DNA of 64,000 bases from Pedobacter duraquae (GTDB lineage Bacteria > Bacteroidota > Bacteroidia > Sphingobacteriales > Sphingobacteriaceae). The stretch is from assembly GCF_004362245.1 (NCBI RefSeq), contig NZ_SNWM01000003.1:124001-188000 (forward strand), written 5' to 3'. The notes under the pieces are model-generated. The model saw only the letters and a program-made list of their open reading frames with translations, was not told the origin of the DNA and ran no database searches. The stretch's first letter is position 1; every line of letters starts with the position of its first letter. Shown here piece after piece: positions 26,306 through 34,437 of this stretch. The position numbers and the translations under genes are program-made.

Positions 26306-27682
26306 TTAGCCGAAAAGAATAGCAAATACATCCTCAATTTTGCTAATTCCAACTACTTCAATCTTATATTTATCCATTATAAGCCCTTTCAGGTTATATC
26401 TTGAAATAAAAATCTTATCGAAACCCAAACGCTCGGATTCCATGATCCGCTGGTCAATCCGGTTAACTGCCCTGATCTCTCCGGATAATCCTACCTCGGC
26501 TGCAAAACAATTTTTTGAGGAAACAGCGATGTCCTCATGAGACGAGATTATTGCAACTACAATAGCAAGATCGATTGCGGGGTCTTCAACTTTAATTCCT
26601 CCGGCGATATTCAGAAATACATCTCTAGCGCTCAGCTTAAAACCGCATCTTTTTTCCAGCACAGCAAGAAGCATGTTCATGCGTCTTGTGTCAAAGCCTG
26701 TGGCAGAGCGCTGAGGCGTTCCATAGGCCGCGGTGCTTACCAATGCCTGAGTTTCTATCAGCATCGGTCTGGCGCCTTCTAAGGTTGCTGAAATGGCAAT
26801 GCCACTAAGTTCCTCGTCGCGCTGTGACAATAATATTTCGGATGGATTGGACACCTCGCGCAAACCTGTGTTATTCATTGCATAAATTCCCAGTTCTGCC
26901 GCTGCACCAAATCTGTTTTTGATAGAACGCAGAATACGGTAGATATGATGCCTGTCGCCCTCAAATTGTAGCACGGTGTCGACCATATGCTCCAGTATTT
27001 TAGGCCCAGCTATTGCGCCATCTTTCGTGATGTGTCCGATCAGGAATACCGGAGTATCGGTTTCTTTGGCAAATCTCAGTAACTCTGCTGTGCATTCGCG
27101 TACCTGTGACACGCTGCCCGGAGTAGAATCGATATGTGCAGAATGCAAGGTCTGAATTGAATCTACAATTACGATCTGTGGCTCCAGCACCTCGATCTGT
27201 TTAAAAATATTCTGAGTGGACGTTTCTGTTAGTATATAACAATCTGCTTTAGGAACTTCAGTAATCCGTTGTGCACGCATTTTAATCTGCTGTTCGCTTT
27301 CCTCGCCCGAAATATACAATACCTTTTTGCCGTCAATGTTCAATGCGAGTTGCAGCATCAGTGTAGATTTACCAATGCCAGGTTCCCCACCAATCAGTGT
27401 TACAGACCCTGGAACAAGTCCACCCCCCAGTACCCGGTCAAGCTCCTGGTCGCCGGTGAGCATCCGCTCTTCTTCCGACGAAGTAATGGTGCTGATCTGG
27501 CTCGGTTTATTAGACCTCGTTGTATTGTTGCTGGTCTTCCAGCTCGGAACCTTGGCGTCGGCCTTCTCGATAACCTCTTCTACAAAAGTATTCCATTGGT
27601 TACACGAAGGACATTTACCTAACCATTTTGCGGACTCATATCCACAACTCTGACAAAAATATGCTGATTTAGTTTTAGCCAA
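26306..27682 (-). CDS. radA: DNA repair protein RadA
   Basis: 458 residues. The N-terminal zinc finger is C-x2-C plus C-x2-C in FCQSCGYESAKWLGKCPSC (residues 9-27). Walker A GGEPGIGKST is near residue 100, the RadA-specific KNRFG motif is present, and the C-terminal Lon-like domain carries LNIAGGIKVEDPAIDLA. RadA is a RecA-like ATPase helping branch migration in recombination. The start is TTG 27682, giving AKTKSAYFCQSCG, the usual RadA N-terminus. Confidence 0.97.
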   Translation of the reverse strand: MAKTKSAYFCQSCGYESAKWLGKCPSCNQWNTFVEEVIEKADAKVPSWKTSNNTTRSNKPSQISTITSSEEERMLTGDQELDRVLGGGLVPGSVTLIGGEPGIGKSTLMLQLALNIDGKKVLYISGEESEQQIKMRAQRITEVPKADCYILTETSTQNIFKQIEVLEPQIVIVDSIQTLHSAHIDSTPGSVSQVRECTAELLRFAKETDTPVFLIGHITKDGAIAGPKILEHMVDTVLQFEGDRHHIYRILRSIKNRFGAAAELGIYAMNNTGLREVSNPSEILLSQRDEELSGIAISATLEGARPMLIETQALVSTAAYGTPQRSATGFDTRRMNMLLAVLEKRCGFKLSARDVFLNIAGGIKVEDPAIDLAIVVAIISSHEDIAVSSKNCFAAEVGLSGEIRAVNRIDQRIMESERLGFDKIFISRYNLKGLIMDKYKIEVVGISKIEDVFAILFG

Positions 27683-27746
27683 AATATTTAGTTTTTAGTA
27701 CTGCTAATTTAGTGAATTTGCACGGTTCCGCCTGAGATAAATCCTT

Positions 27747-27792
27747 AAAAAGCAAAAGGGCGTCTGGTGATACCAAACGCCCTTTTGCTTAT
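27747..27792 (-). terminator. Rho-independent terminator after the RNase E/G gene
   Basis: On the minus strand AGCAAAAGGGCGT pairs with ACGCCCTTTTGCT (13 bp) around a 13-base loop, followed by T residues. Complementary A and T runs flank both sides. Confidence 0.9.
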
Positions 27793-27804
27793 TTTTTACC
27801 CTTT

Positions 27805-29355
27805 TTAAAGCTTGATCTCTTCGTCTTTAGCAGACATGAAATGAAACTCCGTTAAGTTATAGGAGGATACCGCTTTAATTTTGATGCGCTGACCAAATTT
27901 GAAGAACCATTTCCATTGCAGGGAAATAATTCCCTTTTTGATGTAGGCTTCGATGTAAGGATGCACACAAAGTGTGATATTCTTTTCATTCTGTTCCTGC
28001 AAAATATAGTTCAGGTTATTCTCTATGTCGTCCATCAAAACAATACTTGCTTTGATCTCCCCGGTACCATCACAGGTAGGGCATTTTTCATTGGTCACAA
28101 TATTCATCTCAGGGCGCACACGCTGGCGTGTGATCTGAACCAATCCAAATTTACTTGGCGGCAGAATAGTGTGTTTGGCCCTGTCCAGGATCATCAGCTC
28201 GCGCAGATAATCGAACAGCATTTTTCGGTTGGTGGGTTTGTGCATATCGATAAAATCGATGACCACAATACCACCCATATCCCGCAAACGAAGTTGACGG
28301 GCAATTTCTTTAGCAGCTTCTTTATTCACCTGAAGCGCATTCTCTTCCTGGTTTTCTTTACTCGCTGTTCTGTTACCACTGTTTACATCAATAACATGCA
28401 AAGCCTCCGTGTGTTCTACAACTAAATAGGCACCACCGGGTAGGTTAACAGTTTTACCGAAGCCATTTTTAATTTGCTTCTCTATGCCAAAATGCTCAAA
28501 GATCGGCTCTTTATGTTTGTACGGCTTAACAATCTTCTCCATCTCAGGAGAGATCTGGTGTACATACGACTTGATATCTTCGAAAAGATTCAGATCGTTC
28601 ACGTATACATTGGTGAAGTCGGTGCTCAGGATATCCCTGATCAGGGTCGACGTTCTGTCCATTTCTCCCCAGACACGTTTGGATGGTTCTGCATCAGGAA
28701 GCTTTTTAATGAAACTCTCCCATTTTGCAATAGAATCCAGTAAGTCTTTTTGTAATTCCTCAACTCCTTTGGCTTCAGAAACCGTTCTGATGATAACGCC
28801 AAAATTTTTAGGCTTTATACTTTCGATAATCTTCTTTAAACGATTACGTTCTGTATTGCTTTTAATCTTTTTGGAGATGGAAATTACATTGGAGAAAGGT
28901 ACCAATACAATGTAGCGACCGGCGATAGATAGATCAGAGCTCAATCGTGGACCCTTGGTCGAGATGGGCTCCTTAGCTATTTGAACCGGTATGATCATGT
29001 TTTTAAACACTACCTCAGATATCTTACCTGCCTTATTAATATCGGCTTCCAGTTTGATATTGTCTAACAGTGTCCCGCTAACAGATCCATTACGCTTAAT
29101 TTTTGTCAGCTTTATTAAAGACTGAACTTGAGGGCCAAGATCAAAATAATGCAAAAATGCATCTTTCTCATAGCCCACATCAACGAACGCAGCATTCAGG
29201 CCGGGCATAATTTTCTTTATCCGACCTAAATATATATCGCCAACAGCATAGTTGTTGTTAATGTGTTCTTTATGAAGCTCTACAAGTTGTTTGTCTTCAA
29301 TCAAAGCTATGGTTACTCCCGTAGGAGTTGAATCGATAATTAATTCCTTTACCAA
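27805..29355 (-). CDS. rng: Ribonuclease E/G family endoribonuclease
   Basis: 516 residues, RNase G size. The S1 domain is near 38-75 (GDIYLGRIKKIMPGLNAAFVD), the DNase-I-like catalytic part has metal-binding acids in HVIDVNSGNR and VVIDFIDM, and the Zn-link CPTCDGTG is near residue 430. It processes rRNA and starts mRNA decay. The start is TTG 29355: a TAG lies two codons upstream in frame, so no other start is possible without losing the S1 domain. The long E. coli RNase E scaffold tail is absent. Confidence 0.95.
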   Translation of the reverse strand: MVKELIIDSTPTGVTIALIEDKQLVELHKEHINNNYAVGDIYLGRIKKIMPGLNAAFVDVGYEKDAFLHYFDLGPQVQSLIKLTKIKRNGSVSGTLLDNIKLEADINKAGKISEVVFKNMIIPVQIAKEPISTKGPRLSSDLSIAGRYIVLVPFSNVISISKKIKSNTERNRLKKIIESIKPKNFGVIIRTVSEAKGVEELQKDLLDSIAKWESFIKKLPDAEPSKRVWGEMDRTSTLIRDILSTDFTNVYVNDLNLFEDIKSYVHQISPEMEKIVKPYKHKEPIFEHFGIEKQIKNGFGKTVNLPGGAYLVVEHTEALHVIDVNSGNRTASKENQEENALQVNKEAAKEIARQLRLRDMGGIVVIDFIDMHKPTNRKMLFDYLRELMILDRAKHTILPPSKFGLVQITRQRVRPEMNIVTNEKCPTCDGTGEIKASIVLMDDIENNLNYILQEQNEKNITLCVHPYIEAYIKKGIISLQWKWFFKFGQRIKIKAVSSYNLTEFHFMSAKDEEIKL

Positions 29356-29486
29356 AAGCTATAGATTTCAAGGTATATGAATACCTTATTTAACACATGG
29401 ACTGAAAATAAAAAACATCACCAATAACCATATACGTCATGAAAATTCATAACACATATGGTTACCAGTAATTCATAGAAAAAATA

Positions 29487-29576
29487 CTATTTTTTCTTAT
29501 GTCTGTTTTTTCTTAAACGTTTTTTACGTTTGTGGGTTGCCATTTTATGTCTTTTTCTTTTTTTACCGCTTGGCAT
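29487..29576 (-). CDS. 29-residue basic protein, probable small ribosomal protein (bS22/mS38-like)
   Basis: The ATG at 29576 opens 29 codons ending in TAG. The product, MPSGKKRKRHKMATHKRKKR followed by LRKNRHKKK, is almost entirely Lys, Arg and His. The core KRKRHKMATHKRKKRLRK resembles the K-R-x-x-KM-x-x-HK-x-x-KR pattern I recall from actinobacterial bS22 and the C-terminus of mitochondrial mS38. It sits between the RNase E/G gene and the TPR/HU pair on the same strand. The open frame, its neighbours and its composition support a real gene; assignment to the small subunit is inference. Confidence 0.75.
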   Translation of the reverse strand: MPSGKKRKRHKMATHKRKKRLRKNRHKKK

Positions 29577-29612
29577 AATTTTAAATTTTAAATATTTTTA
29601 TAAATCTGTTGA

Positions 29613-30479
29613 TTAAATTTTTTCTTTCAGCTCAGTCACTTTTTTATCTATGAATTTAGATAACGTCGGATTGCCTGCAAGTTTCTTACTTTTTAAGTAA
29701 GCATCAATAGCTTCCTTATTCTTGCCCAGGTTCTCATAAGAGGTGGCCAGGTAAAAATAAGCATCGGGAGAAGGTTTAACCTTTACAATGTCCTCAAATC
29801 TGATAATAGCTTTGTCGAACTGACCGGATTTGATCGCGAAAATACCGAGGCTCATGTTGGCTTTGGCATTTTTTGGATCTCTCTTTACAACATCCAGTAA
29901 CATGGCAATTCCCTGCATTGGCGCGCCCATTCCGTCCACTACGGTAATACCTAAACCTGTTTTTGCTTCCAGACTCATCGAATCAATTGCCATCGCAGCA
30001 GTGTAAGCTGTATTGGCTTTTTGAAGCAACTTAGGTTGCATTAAACTGTCTTTAGTATTGTCGTATGCCTTCATAAACTTGCCGCCGGCAGCTAACCAGC
30101 TCTGCAATGTCTTTTGCTGATCAGCGATCACCTCAAGATACAATGCACTAGGAACCAATTGCTCAACATCATCCCATTTCTGAGCCAATGTTTTTGCCAG
30201 TTCTACCTGATCATTTCCTTTAGCTGTCTTGAAATCATTTTCCAGTGCTGTAATTTCTTTGGCAAGATTTTCATTAATGACATTCTTGCCTTCGGTAGAA
30301 ACTTCAGAAAGGCTGATTTCTGCAGCTGCAGGTGTAGTAAGTTGCCCCGCTGCCGGAACATTTGTAGTCTGTTCTTTAGGCTTTACCAGACCTTTAATAT
30401 CTCTAGTAAACAAAAACGCGATCAGCAATACTACTGCTGATATCAAGATGATTTGTTTAGTACGGATATTGGTCATCAT
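29613..30479 (-). CDS. Membrane-anchored TPR protein
   Basis: 288 residues. One N-terminal membrane segment (IILISAVVLLIAFLF, residues 9-23) is followed by a Thr/Pro/Ala linker and helical repeats. At least two tetratricopeptide units are visible in the C-terminal third (AKANMSLGIFAIKSGQFDKAI; PDAYFYLATSYENLGKNKEAI). Likely anchored in the inner membrane with the repeats as a protein-binding scaffold. It follows the HU gene by 6 bp and precedes the 29-residue basic protein. Partners unknown. Confidence 0.88.
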   Translation of the reverse strand: MMTNIRTKQIILISAVVLLIAFLFTRDIKGLVKPKEQTTNVPAAGQLTTPAAAEISLSEVSTEGKNVINENLAKEITALENDFKTAKGNDQVELAKTLAQKWDDVEQLVPSALYLEVIADQQKTLQSWLAAGGKFMKAYDNTKDSLMQPKLLQKANTAYTAAMAIDSMSLEAKTGLGITVVDGMGAPMQGIAMLLDVVKRDPKNAKANMSLGIFAIKSGQFDKAIIRFEDIVKVKPSPDAYFYLATSYENLGKNKEAIDAYLKSKKLAGNPTLSKFIDKKVTELKEKI

Positions 30480-30485
30480 AGCTGA

Positions 30486-30788
30486 TTATGCTTCTACGCT
30501 AAGTTTTTTTGTGTTGTTTTTAACTTTATCTACAAACACTTTTGCTGGTTTAAAGCTAGGTACAAAGTGCTCAGGGATAATGATAGCAGTGTTTTTAGAA
30601 ATGTTTCTCGCAGTTTTTTGTGCTCTCTTTTTTACAACAAAACTTCCAAACCCTCTAACGTATACATTTTCTCCACCGATCATGCTGTTTTTGATCACTT
30701 TGAAAAACGCCTCTACGGTCTCTTGTACATCTACTTTTTCAATTCCTGTTTTAGTTGATATTTCTGAAATAATATCTGCCTTAGTCAT
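30486..30788 (-). CDS. HU/IHF family DNA-binding protein
   Basis: 100 residues, slightly longer than HU. The N-terminal helical pair TKADIISEISTKTGIEKVDV and the signature VYVRGFGSFVVKKRAQKTARN are typical, followed by the beta arm and a basic tail. It bends DNA and compacts the nucleoid. A -7 box lies about 53 bp upstream, making it the head of a unit with the TPR protein. Confidence 0.95.
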   Translation of the reverse strand: MTKADIISEISTKTGIEKVDVQETVEAFFKVIKNSMIGGENVYVRGFGSFVVKKRAQKTARNISKNTAIIIPEHFVPSFKPAKVFVDKVKNNTKKLSVEA

Positions 30789-30841
30789 ATTTTCTATTAT
30801 TAATTTGTTGTGTGTTAAATATTATAAGTGTTTTGGGGTTG

Positions 30842-30849
30842 CAAAAGTA
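30842..30849 (-). promoter_or_regulatory. -7 promoter box for the HU gene
   Basis: TACTTTTG on the minus strand, 53 bp before the HU ATG. No clear -33 element. Confidence 0.45.
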
Positions 30850-30945
30850 TTGCTTTTTAATGAGATAGGAAAATAAAAGATGATTTATTTGAAGTTTGAA
30901 CCATCAGAGAAATGCAAGTTTTACGATTTATAGTTAATTAGGCTG

Positions 30946-30953
30946 TACTTTTG
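30946..30953 (+). promoter_or_regulatory. -7 promoter box for mutY
   Basis: TACTTTTG ends 5 bp before the mutY ATG at 30959, so the transcript is predicted to be leaderless or nearly so. Confidence 0.5.
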
Positions 30954-30958
30954 TAGCT

Positions 30959-32011
30959 ATGATTTTTCAAGAGGAAATAACGAAATGGTATCACAACAAT
31001 AAAAGAGCCCTGCCCTGGCGTGATACAACCGATCCTTATGTGATCTGGCTTTCGGAAATTATTCTTCAACAAACCCGCGTAGAGCAGGGGCTGCCGTATT
31101 TTAACAAATTCCTTGAACATTTTCCGACCGTCCATGATTTCGCCAATGCGCCTGAAACATTAATCCTTAAACTTTGGCAAGGACTGGGCTATTATTCCAG
31201 AGGGCGTAATATGCATGCAACAGCCCAACAGGTAATAAAGGGCCATAATGGCGTATTTCCAGGCAATTATGCAGATCTCATTCAACTTAAAGGGGTGGGC
31301 GAATATACGGCGGCCGCAATCAGTTCTTTTTCTACAGGCGAGCAACAAGCGGTATTGGATGGGAATGTATTCCGGGTCTTATCCAGGTTCTATGGTATCT
31401 CCATACCCATTAACAGTACGGCAGGTAAAAAAGAATTTACTGCGCTTGCCCGCTCACTCGTTATCGGACAGAATCCTGCTGTGTATAACCAAGCCATCAT
31501 GGAGTTTGGCGCTTTGCAATGTAAACCCAAATCACCTGATTGTGCAATTTGTCCGGTGCAGACTGGTTGTTGGGCTTACGCTCATCAACAGGTTCAGGAT
31601 CTCCCTGTAAAATTAAAGACAGTAAAAAAACGAAACAGATTCTTTAATTACTTTGTTTGTATGGTAGATGGAGAGATTTTGGTGAACAGGAGAGGTGCAG
31701 GGGATATCTGGCAACATTTGCATGATTTGCCAATGTTTGAAACGATTTCAGAGACTGAATTATCGGATATTGATTTTTTAATTCAAGTTCAGGAAATGTT
31801 TGGTAAAGAGGTCGTTATCCGTCCGGTACAAAAAGTAAAGCATTTATTGACACACCAAACAATATATGCTAAATTTTTTGTTTTAGAAAATTTTATGATT
31901 AACTTTAATCATAAAGCAACTATTAAATGGGTTTCGCTGGATGAGTTTAACGAACTTCCACAGCCTATTATGATCAGTAATTTTATAAGCAACTACATAA
32001 CCAAAGTATAA
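30959..32011 (+). CDS. mutY: A/G-specific adenine glycosylase
   Basis: 350 residues. The N-terminal LPWRDTTDPYVIWLSEIILQQTRV is typical; the helix-hairpin-helix is LKGVGEYTAAAISSF, with the catalytic Asp in AVLDGNVFRVLSR. The iron-sulfur cluster cysteines are C-x6-C-x2-C-x5-C in CKPKSPDCAICPVQTGC, and a Nudix-like recognition domain follows. It removes adenine opposite 8-oxoguanine. ssb follows 4 bp later, so the two likely share a transcript. Confidence 0.97.
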   Translation: MIFQEEITKWYHNNKRALPWRDTTDPYVIWLSEIILQQTRVEQGLPYFNKFLEHFPTVHDFANAPETLILKLWQGLGYYSRGRNMHATAQQVIKGHNGVFPGNYADLIQLKGVGEYTAAAISSFSTGEQQAVLDGNVFRVLSRFYGISIPINSTAGKKEFTALARSLVIGQNPAVYNQAIMEFGALQCKPKSPDCAICPVQTGCWAYAHQQVQDLPVKLKTVKKRNRFFNYFVCMVDGEILVNRRGAGDIWQHLHDLPMFETISETELSDIDFLIQVQEMFGKEVVIRPVQKVKHLLTHQTIYAKFFVLENFMINFNHKATIKWVSLDEFNELPQPIMISNFISNYITKV

Positions 32012-32015
32012 ACAC

Positions 32016-32438
32016 ATGTCAGGTATTAACAAAGTAATCCTTGTCGGGCACCTGGGAAAAGATCCCGAAACCCGGCACCTGGAGGGTGGCGTCACCGTAA
32101 CCAGTTTCCCACTGGCAACCTCCGAAACCTATAATAAAGACGGTAAGCGTATAGAGCAAACAGAATGGCATAATATTGTGCTCTGGAGAGGGCTTGCTGA
32201 AGTTGCATCCAAGTACCTGACCAAGGGAAAACTAGTCTACATTGAAGGAAAACTTCGCACGCGTTCATTCGAAGACCGGGAAAAAGTCAAAAGATATGTC
32301 ACAGAGGTGGTAGCCGAAAACTTCACCATACTCGGTCGTAAGAGTGATTTTGAAAATACACCTACTACCCATGTTGCACCCAAACACGAACGTGACTTTA
32401 TAGATGTGGGTGGTGTTGAGGGTGATCTTCCATTTTAA
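32016..32438 (+). CDS. ssb: Single-stranded DNA-binding protein
   Basis: 140 residues. The OB-fold starts SGINKVILVGHLGKDPETR, with the conserved WHNIVLWRGLAEVA and GKLVYIEGKLRTRSF strands. The short linker ends in an acidic-aromatic tip GDLPF, the partner-binding tail. Shorter than the E. coli SSB (178). Immediately follows mutY and ends in a bidirectional terminator. Confidence 0.96.
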   Translation: MSGINKVILVGHLGKDPETRHLEGGVTVTSFPLATSETYNKDGKRIEQTEWHNIVLWRGLAEVASKYLTKGKLVYIEGKLRTRSFEDREKVKRYVTEVVAENFTILGRKSDFENTPTTHVAPKHERDFIDVGGVEGDLPF

Positions 32439-32468
32439 ACACAACAGTTTAAGAAAAAAATAATCCGT

Positions 32469-32512
32469 AAAAAAGGCCCCAAAAAGTCGAAAACTTATTG
32501 GGGCCTTTTTTT
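32469..32512. terminator. Bidirectional terminator between ssb and glmS
   Basis: AAAAGGCCCCAA and TTGGGGCCTTTT form a 12-bp stem with a loop of about 15 bases. A tract on the left and T tract on the right allow it to serve both convergent transcripts. Confidence 0.9.
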
Positions 32513-32529
32513 AAATATTGGAGTTTTAA

Positions 32530-34368
32530 TTACTCTACCGTAACAGATTTAGCCAGATTTCTAGGCTGATCTACGTTACAATCTCTAAGCACTGCGATGT
32601 GGTAAGAAAGTAATTGTAAAGGAATAGTGGCCAGCAATGGTAAAAATGCTTCACTGGCATCAGGTATCTCAATCACGTAATCCGCCATTTTTTTAACTTC
32701 TGTGTCGCCTTCTGTGACAATGGCGAGCACAATACCTTTTCTTGCTTTTACTTCCTGAATGTTGCTGATTACTTTTTCGTAAGAAGAGTTTTTAGTTGCG
32801 ATAACTACAACAGGCATTTCCTCATCAATCAGTGCAATAGGACCATGCTTCATCTCTGCCGCGGGATAACCTTCAGCGTGTATATAGGAGATTTCTTTCA
32901 GCTTTAATGCGCCTTCTAATGCCACAGGGAAGCCGCTGCCCCGCCCCAGGAACAGGCAGTTTCTGGAATCTTTGAATTTAGCGGCAATTTCTTTAATCAG
33001 GTCGTTAGACTCCAGTGCGCGTTGTATCTTCTCAGGGATCAGGTCAAGCTCTGTTAGCAGCTCTACCATCTTTGCCTTTGTAATTGTACCTTTCTGCTGT
33101 GCCATGTAAAAAGCAATCAACGTTAAAACAGTTACCTGTGCGGTAAATGCTTTCGTTGAAGCTACGCCAATCTCCGGGCCGGCATGTGTGTAAACACCAG
33201 CATGAGTAAGTCGGGGAATAGAAGAACCCACTACATTACATACACCGAAAATAGTAGCTCCCTTTTCTTTAGCCATTTCTATGGCTGCCATGGTATCTGC
33301 CGTTTCTCCCGATTGAGAAATCGCAATTACTACATCTTTCTCCGTGATAATAGGGTTTCTATATCTGAACTCTGATGCGTATTCTACTTCAACAGGAATG
33401 CGTGCATACTCTTCAATCAGGTATTCCCCAACAAGGCCGGCATGCCATGATGTACCACAGGCTACAATAATAATACGGTCAATGTTTTTTAGCTTTTCTG
33501 CATACTCCTTAATGCCGCCAAGCTGAACAAAACCTTCATTCGGGTAAATACGACCACGCATACAGTCACGGATAGAACGTGGCTGCTCATAAATCTCTTT
33601 CAGCATGAAGTGATCAAAGCCACCCTTTTCAAGCAATTCCAACTGTATCTCCAGTTCCTGGATATAAGGAGTCTGCACTACATTATCCAGGCGTTTAATC
33701 AATAATTCATCCCTTTTTACAAAGGCTATTTCATTGTCATTTAGATAAATTACATTTTTGGTGTATTCTACAATTGGCGTTGCATCAGAAGCAATGAAAT
33801 ATTCATCTTCACCAACACCAATCACCATCGGACTACCTTTTCTTGCCGCAATAAGCTGATCAGGCTGATTTTGGTCCATTACGACAATCGCATAGGCTCC
33901 TGTTACCTCATTCAGCGCTAGTCTCACCGCCTCTAAAAGATCTACGTCATCATTTTTGTAAATCTCTTCAATCAAATGAATGAGAACCTCTGTATCAGTA
34001 TCACTATTGAAAAAGTGGCCGCGTTTGAGCAATTCTTCTTTTAGTGTAGCATAATTTTCAATGATGCCATTGTGTATGATAGACAAAGTACCACTGTTGG
34101 AAGTATGTGGATGCGAATTCCTGTCGGAAGGAGCACCGTGAGTTGCCCAGCGGGTATGGCCAATACCGATTGTGCCGCTTAGATTCTTTCCCACGGAAAA
34201 GTTCTCCAGCTCGGAAACCTTGCCTGCTTTTTTATAGATATTCAATCCTGAGTCTCCGATCAATGCAATACCTGCACTGTCATAACCTCTGTATTCCAGC
34301 CTTTTTAAACCTTTAATCACTAATGGCCAGGCTTCCCTGAAACCGATGTAACCAACTATTCCGCACAT
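32530..34368 (-). CDS. glmS: Glutamine-fructose-6-phosphate aminotransferase (isomerizing)
   Basis: 612 residues. Cys2 of CGIVGYIG is the Ntn glutaminase nucleophile, supported by RLEYRGYDSAGIA and HTRWATHG. Two SIS domains follow (ACGTSWHAGLVGEYLIEE, SQSGETADT; LGRGSGFPVALEGALKLKE), and the C-terminus is DQPRNLAKSVTVE, the conserved active-site tail. It makes glucosamine-6-P for cell-wall and LPS synthesis. No glmS ribozyme is visible in the 69-bp upstream gap, as expected outside Firmicutes. Confidence 0.98.
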   Translation of the reverse strand: MCGIVGYIGFREAWPLVIKGLKRLEYRGYDSAGIALIGDSGLNIYKKAGKVSELENFSVGKNLSGTIGIGHTRWATHGAPSDRNSHPHTSNSGTLSIIHNGIIENYATLKEELLKRGHFFNSDTDTEVLIHLIEEIYKNDDVDLLEAVRLALNEVTGAYAIVVMDQNQPDQLIAARKGSPMVIGVGEDEYFIASDATPIVEYTKNVIYLNDNEIAFVKRDELLIKRLDNVVQTPYIQELEIQLELLEKGGFDHFMLKEIYEQPRSIRDCMRGRIYPNEGFVQLGGIKEYAEKLKNIDRIIIVACGTSWHAGLVGEYLIEEYARIPVEVEYASEFRYRNPIITEKDVVIAISQSGETADTMAAIEMAKEKGATIFGVCNVVGSSIPRLTHAGVYTHAGPEIGVASTKAFTAQVTVLTLIAFYMAQQKGTITKAKMVELLTELDLIPEKIQRALESNDLIKEIAAKFKDSRNCLFLGRGSGFPVALEGALKLKEISYIHAEGYPAAEMKHGPIALIDEEMPVVVIATKNSSYEKVISNIQEVKARKGIVLAIVTEGDTEVKKMADYVIEIPDASEAFLPLLATIPLQLLSYHIAVLRDCNVDQPRNLAKSVTVE

Positions 34369-34385
34369 AAAAAAGTATTTAAAAT

Positions 34386-34417
34386 AAAAACCCCCGGGAA
34401 ATTAATACCAGGGGTCT
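34386..34417 (-). terminator. Terminator after the DUF4270 gene
   Basis: On the minus strand ACCCCTGG and CCGGGGGT pair around an AT-rich loop, followed by TTTTTATTTT. It separates the DUF4270 gene from glmS. Confidence 0.7.
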
Positions 34418-34437
34418 GTAAAAGTAAAATTAATTCA

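Noticed and set aside
27916..28425. Plus-strand frame of 169 codons inside the RNase E/G gene
   Set aside because: Shadow frame opposite conserved catalytic sequence; no protein family and no promoter.
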